A stretch of 64,000 bases of DNA from Bradyrhizobium sp. WSM1743 (GCF_000473065.1 NZ_AXAZ01000031.1:1-64000); one strand, 5' to 3'. Shown: positions 8,101-16,507, counted from the first letter of the stretch. Numbers and translations: made by a program. The notes: generated by a model not told the origin, from the sequence alone.

Positions 8101-9042
8101 CTACGGCTTCGCATCCGCCGCGTGCAGCACCGCCTTGCAGGCCGGTGGCATCTGCGCCAGCGTCATCGGTGGCTTCGGCTTCGGCGGCTCCGGCGGCGGC
8201 TTGGGGTGCAGCACCGCGTCGGAGAACCAGTAGGCGAGATCGGCGGGCTTGCAGCCTTCGTCCTCGGCCTGTGACGGCTGGCTCTCGCATTCGCCGGCGC
8301 CCGCCGGGCAACGCATGCGGATGTGGAAGTGGTAGTCGTGGCCCCACCAGGGGCGGATCTTCGACAACCACGCTCGGTCGCCCGTGGCCTCGCGGCACAA
8401 TGCCCTCTTGATCGCGGCGTTGACGAAGATGCGCTGCACGGCGGGCTCCCGCGCCGCATCGCGCAGCACCAGCACATGGCCTGGCGTGAACACCCTGGAG
8501 TCGACGTCGAGCCGGTCCGGGCGCACCATCATCACCGCCGACATGTCCTCGCGCTCCTCGCGCGAGAGCCGGCGGTCCGGCATCGGCGTCAGCCAGATGT
8601 CGGCATCGAGACCGATCTGGTGGCTGGCATGGCCTGACAGCGCCGGCCCGCCGCGCGGCTGGGCGATGTCGCCGACCAGGATGCCGGGCCATCCCGCGTC
8701 CTTGTGCGCCTTCACGGCGAGCCGCTTGATCAGCGCGATCATGTCGGGGTGACCGTAGCTGCGGTTGCGCGACAGCCGCATCACCTGCCAATGGTCGCCG
8801 TTGATCGGAATCTGCTCCGCGCCGCCGATGCAGCCCTTGGTGTAGGAGCCGATGACATCGGCCGGTCCCTTCGACGGCAGCAGCTTTCGCGCGAACAGCT
8901 CCTTGGCGGCGAGATCGGGATCGTTCGGATTGGCGAGTGGCGGCAAAGGCTTCGGGGTGATGCTGCCCTTGTCCTGGGCCAGCGCGCCGCTGGCGCCCAG
9001 GCAAGCGGAGAGCAGGAGGAGGGTGATGCCGCGGCGACTCAT
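8101..9042 (-). CDS. mepA: Penicillin-insensitive murein endopeptidase
   Basis: 313-residue periplasmic zinc enzyme that cleaves D-Ala-mDAP crosslinks in peptidoglycan. A signal peptide (LLLLSACLGASGALAQ) is followed by the MepA/LAS-family motifs 'GPALSGHASHQIGLDADIW' (zinc His and Asp) and 'WWGHDYHFHIRMRCP' (zinc and catalytic His). It ends with a Pro/Lys-rich tail. Start at ATG 9042 (MSRRGITLL); the longer open frame upstream is not protein-like and would bury the signal peptide. Confidence 0.93.
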   Translation of the reverse strand: MSRRGITLLLLSACLGASGALAQDKGSITPKPLPPLANPNDPDLAAKELFARKLLPSKGPADVIGSYTKGCIGGAEQIPINGDHWQVMRLSRNRSYGHPDMIALIKRLAVKAHKDAGWPGILVGDIAQPRGGPALSGHASHQIGLDADIWLTPMPDRRLSREEREDMSAVMMVRPDRLDVDSRVFTPGHVLVLRDAAREPAVQRIFVNAAIKRALCREATGDRAWLSKIRPWWGHDYHFHIRMRCPAGAGECESQPSQAEDEGCKPADLAYWFSDAVLHPKPPPEPPKPKPPMTLAQMPPACKAVLHAADAKP

Positions 9043-9438
9043 GCTGACGTTCTTATAGCCCAAGGCTGCATCAGGGTTAAGAACCAGGCCGGCTACCGGC
9101 TCACGGCGTACTCGCCAAATCGCGTCTCGAGCCTGCGGTTTCTTAACGGTGCAATAACCGTATCCTGCATTGACCAAAATTCGTGCGCGGCGTGAGGGAA
9201 ATCTGCAGCTCGCATGCAATCGCGCGCGATTTCGGAACAGATTCAAGCGCGCGCGCAATTTTGCGCCAGATCGATCATTGATCGCGGCGCTGGACTCAGT
9301 CTGATGGCGCCTGCCGCCGCGGCCGCGCCGCGCAAACAGGCAGCAAGCTCGGCCGCGCGCGGACCGCGGCCGGGCAAGATTACTTTTTTTTCAGACACTT
9401 GCCCCAACACTTGCGGCCGCTGGGCGCGACTGGGACGA

Positions 9439-11652
9439 GTGAAGTTGAGTTTGGGGTCTCGAAGAACAAAAAAGCGAAAGCAAAGCGTGCTTGCCCGCGC
9501 CGGCCAGAAGGCGCGCAAGCCGCGCTTCGCGCGCGCGCCGCGTGCTCTTTCCGAACGCGACGAAGTCCTGCGCAGCCGTGCCGAGGCGGAAGCCGCCATC
9601 GCGGAAGCGCGCAAATCCCATGAGCGCCTGCGCCAGGCCATCGACATTCTGCCGCAAGGCATCGTGTTTCTCGATGCCGAAGGCCGCTACGTGCTCTGGA
9701 ACAAGAAATACGCCGAGATCTACAGCAAGACCGCCGATCTGTTCGAGGAAGGCGCGCGCCTCGAAGACACGCTGCGCATCGGCGTTGCCCGCGGCGACTA
9801 TCCCGAGGCCATCGGCAACGAGGACGCGTGGATCGCCGAGCGCCTGCAGAAGCTCTATCGGCCCGGCGCGCGCCACGAGCAGAAGCTGTCGGACGGCCGC
9901 GTCATCCTGATCGACGAGCGCTTGACCGATGACGGCGGCGTCGTCGGCTTGCGCGTCGACATCACCGAATTGAAGCAGCGCGAGGCCTCGTTCCGTCTGC
10001 TGTTCGACGGCAATCCCGTGCCCATGATCATCTGCGCGCTGGACGACGAGCGCATCATCGGCGTCAACGACGCCGCGGTCGCGCATTACGGCTATAGCCG
10101 GGCCGAGTTCGAGCGACTGAAGATCCGCGCCTTGCAGGCCTTCGACAGCGAGCCGCCCTGGACCGCCGACCGCTGCAGCGAGGAGCAGGCCGGCCGCACC
10201 TGGAAGCACGTCAAGGCCGACGGCGCGCTGATCGACCTTGCGATCTATTCCCGCGAATTGACCTATGCCGAGCGGCCCGCGGTGCTGCTCGCGCTGATGG
10301 ACATCACCGAGCGTAAGCGTGCCGAGGCGCGGCTCGCGTTCATGGCCCAGCATGATGGGTTGACCGGCTTGCCCAATCGCAGCCTGCTGCGGCAGCAGAT
10401 GGACGAGATGCTGTTGCACACGCGCCGCAGCGCCGAGAAGGTCGCGCTGCTGATCCTCGGGCTCGACAATTTCAAGGCGGTCAACGACACGCTGGGGCAT
10501 GCGGTCGGCGACAAGCTCCTGCGCGGCGTCGCCAAGCGGCTGCGCTCCACCTTGCGTGAGGAGGATGCGCTGGCGCGCCTCAACTCCGACGAGTTCGCAG
10601 TTCTGCAAAGCGGGTTGGCCCGGCCGGAAGACGCGGTGGGTCTCGCAAAGCGCCTGCTGGAGGCCATTGCCGATCCCTATCTGCTCGACGGTCATTCCGT
10701 GGTGATCGGCGCCTCGATCGGCATCGCGATGGCACCGGGCGATGGCGAAGATTCCGAGAAGCTGCTCAAGAGCGCCGACATGGCGCTGTCGCGCGCCAAG
10801 CTGGATGCGCGCGGCACCTTCGCCTTCTTCGAGGCTGCGCTCGATGCAAAGGCGCAGAGCCGCCGCAAGATCGAGGTCGAGCTGCGCGACGCGATCCAGA
10901 ACGATGTGCTGCGTCCCTATTACCAGCCGCTGATCGACCTCCAGAGCGGCCGCATCACCGGCTTCGAGGCGCTGGTGCGCTGGCCGCATGCCGAGCGCGG
11001 CATGGTCTCGCCGGCCGAGTTCATTCCGGTCGCCGAGGACACCGGCCTGATCAATCCGCTCGGCGGGCTCATGCTGCGCCGGGCCTGCCTCGATGCCGCA
11101 GCTTGGCCCGACGATGTCCGCGTCGCCGTCAACCTGTCGCCGCTGCAGTTCCGCAGCGGCAATCTGCTCTCGATGGTGACGGACGCGCTGAAGCATTCCG
11201 GCCTGCCGCCGCGCCGGCTCGAGCTCGAGATCACCGAGACGCTGCTGCTGGAGAAGAGCGCGCAGGTGCTGGCGACGCTGCACGCGCTGCGCGCGCTCGG
11301 GGTGCGCATTTCCATGGATGATTTCGGCACCGGCTATTCCAGCCTCAGCTATCTGCGCAGCTTTCCCTTCGACAAGATCAAGATCGATCAGTCCTTCGTG
11401 CGCGATCTCGGCGCCAACCGCGAGGCCCAGGCGATCATCCGCTCCATCGTCAGCCTCGGCAAGGGCCTCGGCGTCACCATCACCGCCGAAGGCGTCGAGA
11501 CCGAGGCCGAGCTGAGCTGCCTCCGCGCCGAGGGCTGTCACGAGGGGCAGGGCTTTCTGTTCAGCAAGGCCCGGCCGAATGCGGAGATCATCAGCCTGCT
11601 TGCCGAGCAGCGCGGCATCGATGGCGACGAGGACGCTGCGCTGGTGGCGTGA
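9439..11652 (+). CDS. PAS-GGDEF-EAL protein, probable cyclic-di-GMP phosphodiesterase
   Basis: About 737 residues with a basic N terminus. A short coiled coil (RSRAEAEAAIAEARKSHERL) is followed by two PAS domains (about 60-175 and 180-300), a GGDEF domain (about 310-465) and an EAL domain (about 480-725). The GGDEF signature is degenerate: RLNSDEF at 10576-10596, with Asn-Ser replacing Gly-Gly, so cyclase activity is unlikely. The EAL domain keeps the catalytic set (FEALVRW, NLSPLQF, ELEITETLL, DDFGTGYSSL, KIDQSFV, AEGVET), so it should hydrolyse c-di-GMP. The start is uncertain: I prefer the GTG at 9439. The longer frame from 9214 crosses a T-run and low-complexity sequence. Confidence 0.85.
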   Translation: MKLSLGSRRTKKRKQSVLARAGQKARKPRFARAPRALSERDEVLRSRAEAEAAIAEARKSHERLRQAIDILPQGIVFLDAEGRYVLWNKKYAEIYSKTADLFEEGARLEDTLRIGVARGDYPEAIGNEDAWIAERLQKLYRPGARHEQKLSDGRVILIDERLTDDGGVVGLRVDITELKQREASFRLLFDGNPVPMIICALDDERIIGVNDAAVAHYGYSRAEFERLKIRALQAFDSEPPWTADRCSEEQAGRTWKHVKADGALIDLAIYSRELTYAERPAVLLALMDITERKRAEARLAFMAQHDGLTGLPNRSLLRQQMDEMLLHTRRSAEKVALLILGLDNFKAVNDTLGHAVGDKLLRGVAKRLRSTLREEDALARLNSDEFAVLQSGLARPEDAVGLAKRLLEAIADPYLLDGHSVVIGASIGIAMAPGDGEDSEKLLKSADMALSRAKLDARGTFAFFEAALDAKAQSRRKIEVELRDAIQNDVLRPYYQPLIDLQSGRITGFEALVRWPHAERGMVSPAEFIPVAEDTGLINPLGGLMLRRACLDAAAWPDDVRVAVNLSPLQFRSGNLLSMVTDALKHSGLPPRRLELEITETLLLEKSAQVLATLHALRALGVRISMDDFGTGYSSLSYLRSFPFDKIKIDQSFVRDLGANREAQAIIRSIVSLGKGLGVTITAEGVETEAELSCLRAEGCHEGQGFLFSKARPNAEIISLLAEQRGIDGDEDAALVA

Positions 11653-11824
11653 GTGGCGCTCCCGCGGAGCTGCTTTTTTGGCGTTCGCAAGTATCTCCCA
11701 ATGTAAGGGACGCGCGGCTCTCTCGGTCAAGCTCTCCCGCTTGCGGGGACGCGCCACCCGTAAATTTCCCAAGTGCAGACTGCCAGCCGCAGTCGTTAAG
11801 TGGTGCAGGTCGTGGGACCGCACC

Positions 11825-11989
11825 ATGAAGACACCGAAGCCAAAGCAATGGGCCGAGCAGGAGGTTCGACGGCTGGTCACGCTGGCCCGGCGGGGCGCTG
11901 GAGCAGCGGAGATAGCCGCCGAACTGGGCCGCCACGCCGGATCAGTCAGGCGAATGGCGCGAACGAAGGGAATATTGTTGAAGAAGTAG
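11825..11989 (+). CDS. Small hypothetical protein, HTH-like
   Basis: 54 residues, basic (MKTPKPKQWAEQEVRRLVTL...). The segment 'AAEIAAELGRHAGSVRRMARTKGI' looks like a helix-turn-helix (homeodomain/resolvase-type) DNA-binding unit, and such short SANT/HTH-like proteins are frequent in Bradyrhizobium. There is no strong ribosome-binding site upstream (GTGGGACCGCACC). It stands alone after the EAL gene. Function unknown. Confidence 0.5.
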   Translation: MKTPKPKQWAEQEVRRLVTLARRGAGAAEIAAELGRHAGSVRRMARTKGILLKK

Positions 11990-12339
11990 CCGCCGGGTGG
12001 GGCGCTGCCTGATCGACGAGGCGCGTGGACGGGGCCCTACAGCCCGAAGCCTCGGCCGATGTCCCGCATCCGACTGAGCGCAGCCTCACTATTGCGACCA
12101 TAGAAGAGCGCGCGATCGAGCTGAGACAAAATGCCCATTCCGAATAGCGCTATAGCGATGCCTCTAATCATGGTTGTGGACCGGGTTTGAACGATGCTGC
12201 GAAAGTTCAAAACGGCCCTAGCCTGCAGGATGGGGTAACAGCCGGGGCCGGCATTCCCATTCCAATGTGCCGCAATCGGCGGCGGGCGGCACTCTTCAGG
12301 TTAGGCACGCAGAAGCTAACAAACTATTTTGTTTCGCAC
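11990..12339. other. Intergenic stretch with one possible small gene
   Basis: About 350 bases. The only feature I can support is a 44-codon minus-strand frame (12037-12171), listed separately. The remainder shows no promoter or hairpin that I trust. Confidence 0.5.
12037..12171 (-). CDS. Possible small membrane-associated protein
   Basis: 44 codons: a hydrophobic N terminus (MIRGIAIALFGMGILSQLD) followed by 'FYGRNSEAALSRMRDIGRGFGL', an amphipathic tail. The layout, one short membrane helix then a basic helix, resembles small single-pass proteins often found in Bradyrhizobium. No strong ribosome-binding site is visible (CGGTCCACAACC before ATG), so translation is not certain. Confidence 0.45.
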   Translation of the reverse strand: MIRGIAIALFGMGILSQLDRALFYGRNSEAALSRMRDIGRGFGL

Positions 12340-12555
12340 TCACCCCGTGAGGGCCTCGGCCGGTTTTGTGATACCAGGCTCTTGATCAGGCGGTGAGCCA
12401 ACCGAGCAACGTTCGAAATGATCGACCGGCGCATCATTGGCCAAATGCTCCCAATATTCAGCTTCGGCGAGCAGCTTCCAACCTCGATCCGGATGACGCG
12501 CGGCTGTCTGACGGCACAATAGTGCCATCGCGCGCAGGCGACCCGCAGTGTCCAT
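12340..12555 (-). CDS. Small hypothetical protein
   Basis: 71 residues. The N-terminal part 'MDTAGRLRAMALLCRQTAA' with 'WKLLAEAEYWEHLAND' resembles a family of short helical proteins widespread in Bradyrhizobium. An excellent ribosome-binding site (GGGAGGAG, 5 bases before ATG) supports both the gene and the start. The upstream 100 bases are AT-rich compared with the surroundings and probably carry the promoter. Function unknown. Confidence 0.65.
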   Translation of the reverse strand: MDTAGRLRAMALLCRQTAARHPDRGWKLLAEAEYWEHLANDAPVDHFERCSVGSPPDQEPGITKPAEALTG

Positions 12556-12788
12556 CTACTCCTCCCATTATTCTTGTTGGTTATTCTTGTTAATTGCACC
12601 CTATTTTCTTTTTTTGCGTCGGAGTCATTATGATTATGGCGCAAAACTAATTTTCACTTTTTGAAGCGCGTTTTGACTTCAGGACGGACGAAACCAGTTC
12701 CTCCTTTATGGCTGGACCGCATCGCGCACGGCGGGACCGCTGGTTCCCCCCATGGCAAAGAGAACGAATTCGTACTGACCGGCCGCGT

Positions 12789-13730
12789 TTAAGAGCCGGT
12801 TCGACCAACACTGTTCCGCAACATGGTCTGTACAACTTGTTCGACCGGTTGCGGCGGGATTCCAAGCTCGGAAAATCCTGGCATTCCCACCGACGCTGTG
12901 TTGTCGATGTGCATCAACTCCACCTGATTCCGTGTGATGGGTGGCCTTGGAAGCAGCTCCGAAATCCATCCCGCTACATGCCAAGCAGCAAATGGCACTG
13001 GAATGAGCATGGGGCTGCGGCCGGCTGCGTGCGCGACGGTTCTGAGAAGCTCTTCGTATGTGTAGATGCGAGGACCGGCGAATTCATACGTGATTGCGTT
13101 CGTTTCGGGTTTCAGAAGCGCTCTTGTGATCGCGTCGGCCACGTCGTCAACATAGGCCGGCTGCAATCTCGTCAATCCGCGGCCGAACATCGGATAGATC
13201 GGAAATCGGCGGAGCAGCTTGATGATGATGGTGAGAAACGCGTCATCCGGGCCGAACATTACTGCCGGGCGAACCAGCGTAGCCTCAGAGAATACCGCGC
13301 GGACAGCGAGTTCGCCTTCGCCACGCTTGCGAATATAGAGGGACGGCGAAGTGGCATCAGAGCCGATTCCGGAAACGTGGATGAGCCGCTCGACGCCAGC
13401 TCGATGTGCCTGGGCCGCCAATCGCCGGGCTGATTCCACATGCACGGAATGAAAAGTCTCCTGCCCGTGTTCAACGTAGAGACTGACCGTGTTGATGGCG
13501 CCGTATGCGCCATGAACAACAGCGGCTAGCGAACCCTCGTCGCGTAGATCGACGTTCACAGATTGGATGCGTGGGTTGTCGTGACCAAAAAGCTGTCTGC
13601 CTCGTTCGGGATGTCTTGATGCAATGCGAACGAGAAAGTCAGGCGTCCGGAGCAGGTGTTGAACAACGCGGCGGCCGAGAAATCCCGTTCCACCGAACAC
13701 CGTAACAAGGCGATTATTTGCGGCCGCCAT
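12789..13730 (-). CDS. NAD(P)-binding SDR-type protein, complex I NDUFA9-like
   Basis: 313 residues. An N-terminal Rossmann motif 'VTVFGGTGFLGRRVVQHLL' starts an atypical short-chain dehydrogenase fold. 'INTVSLYVEHGQETFHSVHVESARRLAAQAHRAGVERLIHVSGIGSD' is the hallmark of the NDUFA9 / complex I assembly-like subfamily. Further pieces are 'ATLVRPAVMFGPDDAFL' and 'LQPAYVDDVADAI'. In place of the catalytic YxxxK there is 'SLYIRKRGEGE', so a Tyr and Lys are present nearby. Substrate and role are unknown. Start at ATG 13730 (MAAANNRL); the extension upstream lacks a ribosome-binding site. Confidence 0.85.
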   Translation of the reverse strand: MAAANNRLVTVFGGTGFLGRRVVQHLLRTPDFLVRIASRHPERGRQLFGHDNPRIQSVNVDLRDEGSLAAVVHGAYGAINTVSLYVEHGQETFHSVHVESARRLAAQAHRAGVERLIHVSGIGSDATSPSLYIRKRGEGELAVRAVFSEATLVRPAVMFGPDDAFLTIIIKLLRRFPIYPMFGRGLTRLQPAYVDDVADAITRALLKPETNAITYEFAGPRIYTYEELLRTVAHAAGRSPMLIPVPFAAWHVAGWISELLPRPPITRNQVELMHIDNTASVGMPGFSELGIPPQPVEQVVQTMLRNSVGRTGS

Positions 13731-13902
13731 AGCACAAACTCGTACTGAGATCGTCTCAAGCAAGGCATGGCCAGCAGAGACGCAGGCTCGTCCGTCGTCT
13801 ATTTCAGCGAGAGCGGCGCCTGGCAACGGCAGTCCGTTTCATCTCACTCTTGCCGAGTGCGCACCAAAATTCCTGAGGAAGGTGCGTGCGCGGGTCTATT
13901 CC

Positions 13903-14136
13903 TTACACACGGTCGCGGAGCTCAGTCACGCCTTCCTTCTGGGCGCAGTGGTCGCAGCAATAGTAGGTGCCGCTCTTTTCCAGGCCGTGTCCCACGATGC
14001 GCGTTCCACAATGCTTGCACGTTGGCGCCAAGGCATGAATTGCGCACTCGAAGCTGTCGAACGTGTGCGCCTGGCCGTTCATCACCACCTGAAAAGTCTT
14101 GTCATAGTCATTGCCGCAGGTTTCGCATGTCGACAT
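13903..14136 (-). CDS. Small zinc-ribbon protein
   Basis: 77 residues with four Cys pairs or single Cys arranged as two metal-binding knuckles: CETC near the N terminus, FECAIHALAPTCKHC in the middle and YYCCDHC at the end. The 'DSFECAIHALAP' segment resembles TRASH-like treble-clef domains that bind metal. A strong GGAGG ribosome-binding site lies before ATG 14136. It is the last gene of a three-frame operon (14545 to 13903) whose promoter has the EcfG consensus, so it is probably a stress-induced protein. Function unknown. Confidence 0.75.
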   Translation of the reverse strand: MSTCETCGNDYDKTFQVVMNGQAHTFDSFECAIHALAPTCKHCGTRIVGHGLEKSGTYYCCDHCAQKEGVTELRDRV

Positions 14137-14146
14137 TGTGCCTCCT

Positions 14147-14449
14147 TCACGCCGCGCGGCGTTTGCGAGTTTGAGCAGCCTTCTTGGCTGACCTGGAACG
14201 TTCATCGGCCGGTCGGCTGGCTGACGCTTTTCCGCCAAGCCTGCCGCCCTTGCGTGACGGGGAAGTGTCTTCTTCGGTGCCTCTGCCGGACCCGCTCGTC
14301 TTGCCGCCATGGGTTTCTTTGTTGACGGTCGCCCAGGCCCGCCGTTCGGCTTCCTTTTCGGGAACACCTCGGGCTTCGTAGCCTTGCTCGATGCGTTCGG
14401 CCTGTCGCTTCTGCTTATCGGTGTAGCTGCGTTTGTCTCCGCGTGGCAT
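14147..14449 (-). CDS. Small basic 'plasmid stabilization'-like stress protein
   Basis: 100 residues, very basic and low in hydrophobics. 'YTDKQKRQAERIEQGYEARGVPEKEAERRAWATVNKETHGG' matches short alphaproteobacterial proteins commonly labelled 'plasmid stabilization protein'; that label does not imply a demonstrated function. It is followed by a Gly/Ser/Lys-rich tail 'GGRLGGKASASRPADERSRSAKKAAQTRKRR', likely disordered. Start at ATG 14449 behind AGGGAG. It sits 10 bases upstream of the zinc-ribbon gene and 39 bases downstream of an 18-codon ORF, all under one EcfG-type promoter. Confidence 0.75.
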   Translation of the reverse strand: MPRGDKRSYTDKQKRQAERIEQGYEARGVPEKEAERRAWATVNKETHGGKTSGSGRGTEEDTSPSRKGGRLGGKASASRPADERSRSAKKAAQTRKRRAA

Positions 14450-14488
14450 CACGACTCCCTCGACAAATATCGCTTTTTCCTGCTGCCC

Positions 14489-14545
14489 CTATTTGACGCC
14501 TGCTTTCTTGCGCATTTCGTCAATGAGCTTGGACGCCCCCGCCAT
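14489..14545 (-). CDS. Putative 18-residue leader/microprotein ORF
   Basis: The frame encodes MAGASKLIDEMRKKAGVK and then a stop. It has a good GAGGAG ribosome-binding site 7 bases before ATG and starts 20 bases after the CGTT of an EcfG-type promoter, so it should be the first translated frame of this transcript. It could be a real microprotein or the remnant of a longer gene. Too short for similarity-based support. Confidence 0.4.
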   Translation of the reverse strand: MAGASKLIDEMRKKAGVK

Positions 14546-14565
14546 AGGCGTCTCCTCGCGCTACG

Positions 14566-14590
14566 AACGGCGGAGTTCACCGATTGTTCC
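14566..14590 (-). promoter_or_regulatory. EcfG-type general stress response promoter
   Basis: On the minus strand GGAAC (14590-14586) and CGTT (14569-14566) are separated by exactly 16 bases, a perfect match to GGAAC-N16/17-CGTT. It points at the 18-codon ORF, the basic stress protein and the zinc-ribbon gene. Confidence 0.75.
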
Positions 14591-14626
14591 TATCCGACTG
14601 ACTTGCTGCAGATCGTCTAGCGGCCA

Positions 14627-14845
14627 GTGTGCACCGCCCGGAGCGCCTTGTTCCGGAAAGCCGATCAGTGGGCCGTTTTCACCGACGACAACGGCCGCGC
14701 CAAAACCGTCCCCGTCCAGATCGGCCACCGCAACAACCGCACGACCGAAGTTCTCTCAGGCCTCGCCGCCGGCGACCGCGTCGCGCTGCACCCAAGTGAC
14801 CGGATCGCGGATGGGATCAGGATCGCGCAGCGAGGCGTGGAGTAG
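14627..14845 (+). pseudogene. RND efflux periplasmic adaptor (HlyD family), C-terminal remnant
   Basis: 72 codons closely resembling the end of RND-type membrane-fusion proteins: 'SALFRKADQWAVFTDDNGRAKTVPVQIGHRNNRTTEVLSGLAAGDRVALHPSDRIADGIRI'. This is the last beta-barrel segment and C-terminal domain of the adaptor. The other about 300 residues are missing: upstream lies the promoter of the divergent stress operon and there is no in-frame continuation. No transporter gene follows. It is therefore a truncated relic, perhaps left by a rearrangement; a family D repeat begins right after the stop. Confidence 0.75.
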
Positions 14846-14854
14846 GTACAGTTC

Positions 14855-14976
14855 GTAGGATGGGTAGAGCGGAAGCGAAGTCCATCGAACTTTATCCTCA
14901 CAATCGAGCTAAGAATTGCCGGATGCTGCACCCGCCGTCCAGCGGTGGGTTTCGCGAGAGCTCAACCCATCCGACG
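14855..14976. repeat. Palindromic intergenic repeat, family D (copy 1)
   Basis: GTAGGATGGGTAGAGCGGAA...AAGTCC on the left and GGTGGGTTTCGCGAGAGC...TCAACCCATCC on the right form an imperfect inverted repeat. Relatives lie at 16652-16690 (left half only), 20475-20563 and 21468-21598, all within this accessory region. Confidence 0.7.
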
Positions 14977-14978
14977 CG

Positions 14979-15440
14979 CTAGGACCGGTCAGTGAGCAAT
15001 CGCTCCATGATGATCGTACGTTCGTCGCCATAATAGCTGTCGCGCACGGCGTTGAACCCCAGTCGCGCATAGAAGGTCTCCGCGGTGACTGACGAAGGGA
15101 CTGTCAAGGACGGGATGTTTCGCTCACGCGCAGTGCGCTCGATCGCAGCCATCAGCAGCTTGCCGATCCCGCGGGCCTGAACGTCGGGAGAAACGAAGAC
15201 GGTGCGGACGACGCTTCCGTCGAGGCTTGCCGTTCCAACGAGGCGGCTGCCAATGGTGGCGACGAAAACAGTGCGTTGCCCGATCAGTCGGTGCACGGCG
15301 TCTGGGCCGAAGCTGCGCTCGACCCGTTCGATGATCTCCTCCGTATAGTCCTTCGCATTCGTCTCGCGCAGCGCACGCAAGATGACGGCGCTGATGGCCT
15401 CGGCGTCATCGTCGAGCGCGGGCCGGATGCTGCATTCCAT
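14979..15440 (-). CDS. GNAT-family N-acetyltransferase
   Basis: 153 residues. The acetyl-CoA site is visible as 'VRTVFVSPDVQARGIGKLLMAAIER' (the V-x-P-x-x-x-x-x-G-I-G-x-x-L motif A), followed by 'FYARLGFNAVRD' (motif B). The N terminus 'IRPALDDDAEAISAVILRALRETNAKDYTEEIIE' is typical of small-molecule acetyltransferases. Start at ATG 15440 (MECSIRP) with GGTGGAG 6 bases upstream; an ATG 17 codons earlier is in frame but lacks such a site. Substrate unknown. Confidence 0.88.
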   Translation of the reverse strand: MECSIRPALDDDAEAISAVILRALRETNAKDYTEEIIERVERSFGPDAVHRLIGQRTVFVATIGSRLVGTASLDGSVVRTVFVSPDVQARGIGKLLMAAIERTARERNIPSLTVPSSVTAETFYARLGFNAVRDSYYGDERTIIMERLLTDRS

Positions 15441-15526
15441 GAATTGCTCCACCGAAGTCCTCGCGAATGACTGGATGTTGAGCCTGCCCATAGCCGCGGT
15501 AATCAGCGGGACATTTCAACGGCGTT

Positions 15527-16507
15527 TCACTCGATCACGTCGTCCGTCAGCACGAGAATGGTGGGCGGGATCGTCACTCCAAGCGTACGCGCAGTTTTGA
15601 GATTGACGGCCAGCTCGAATTTGGTTGGTAGCTGGATTGGCATGTTTGCAGGCTTTTGTCCCTTCAGAATCAGATCGACATAACCCGCAGCGCGACGAAA
15701 GAGGTCTCCGATGTCGGCGCCATAGCTGATCAGAGCGCCGGCGTGCGCGAACTCCCTCTGCTGCCCGATGACAGCGATCTTCATGTCGATGCCGATACGG
15801 CAAATTGCGTCCTGCATGGCGGCGGTCATGTAGTCGCGAATGACGATCACGGCGCTGCCGCCCGCGTCCGCGAGCACGTTGAATTGCTCGGCAACCGCCG
15901 CCGCCGACGCGCTTGTGAGTCCGAGGCGCACCGGCTCCAGCCCAGCGCGTCGTGCTTCCTCGACGGTTTGCGCGCCCCAGGCGCTGAAGGTCGGGTCCGT
16001 CGCATTGTTCAAGACGCCGATCCGCTTCAGCGAGGGCAGGATCTCCCGGATCATCTCGATGCGCTTGGCCGACATCTCCTCGCCGAACGCAGCGAAGCCG
16101 GTGAGACTGCCGCCCGGCCGGGCGAGGCTCTGAAACAATTCAGGGTCGCTTTGCACCGCAGGCAAGGCCACGGCGACAACGGGAATATTGGTCTTCCTGA
16201 CGATCGCGCGTGCTGCGGCTGGGCCTGGCGAAAGCAGGACATCCACTTGTCTGGCCACCAGATCGTCGATCCATGCCAGACCACGCGAAACATCGCCGGC
16301 CGTCGAGTGGGCCTCGATGACGATGTTGCGGCCCTCCACATAGCCCAGCTCGACGAGCGCCTTCCGGAAGGGAACGAGCGTCGCATTGTCGATTTCCGGC
16401 GTGGCAAATCCGACGAACCCCACGACCGGAACGCGCTTTTGAGCAAATGCTTCGCGCGCCGATATAGCCGCCATTCCCAAGAAGCCCAGAAACTTCCGTC
16501 GCCTCAT
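15527..16507 (-). CDS. ABC transporter substrate-binding protein (ABC_sub_bind/TrpX type)
   Basis: 326 residues. An N-terminal RRKFLGFLGMAAISAREAFAQ, probably a Tat or lipobox-free signal, is followed by the family pattern 'VPVVGFVGF...FRKALVELGYVEGRNIVIE', 'DLVARQVDVLLSPGPAAARAIVRKTNIPVVAVAL', 'ARPGGSLTGFA' and 'KRIEMIREILPSLKRIGVLNN'. These proteins are very abundant in Bradyrhizobium and often lie without permease or ATPase genes, as here. Ligand unknown. It ends 'IPPTILVLTDDVIE', the usual terminus of the family. Confidence 0.9.
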   Translation of the reverse strand: MRRRKFLGFLGMAAISAREAFAQKRVPVVGFVGFATPEIDNATLVPFRKALVELGYVEGRNIVIEAHSTAGDVSRGLAWIDDLVARQVDVLLSPGPAAARAIVRKTNIPVVAVALPAVQSDPELFQSLARPGGSLTGFAAFGEEMSAKRIEMIREILPSLKRIGVLNNATDPTFSAWGAQTVEEARRAGLEPVRLGLTSASAAAVAEQFNVLADAGGSAVIVIRDYMTAAMQDAICRIGIDMKIAVIGQQREFAHAGALISYGADIGDLFRRAAGYVDLILKGQKPANMPIQLPTKFELAVNLKTARTLGVTIPPTILVLTDDVIE

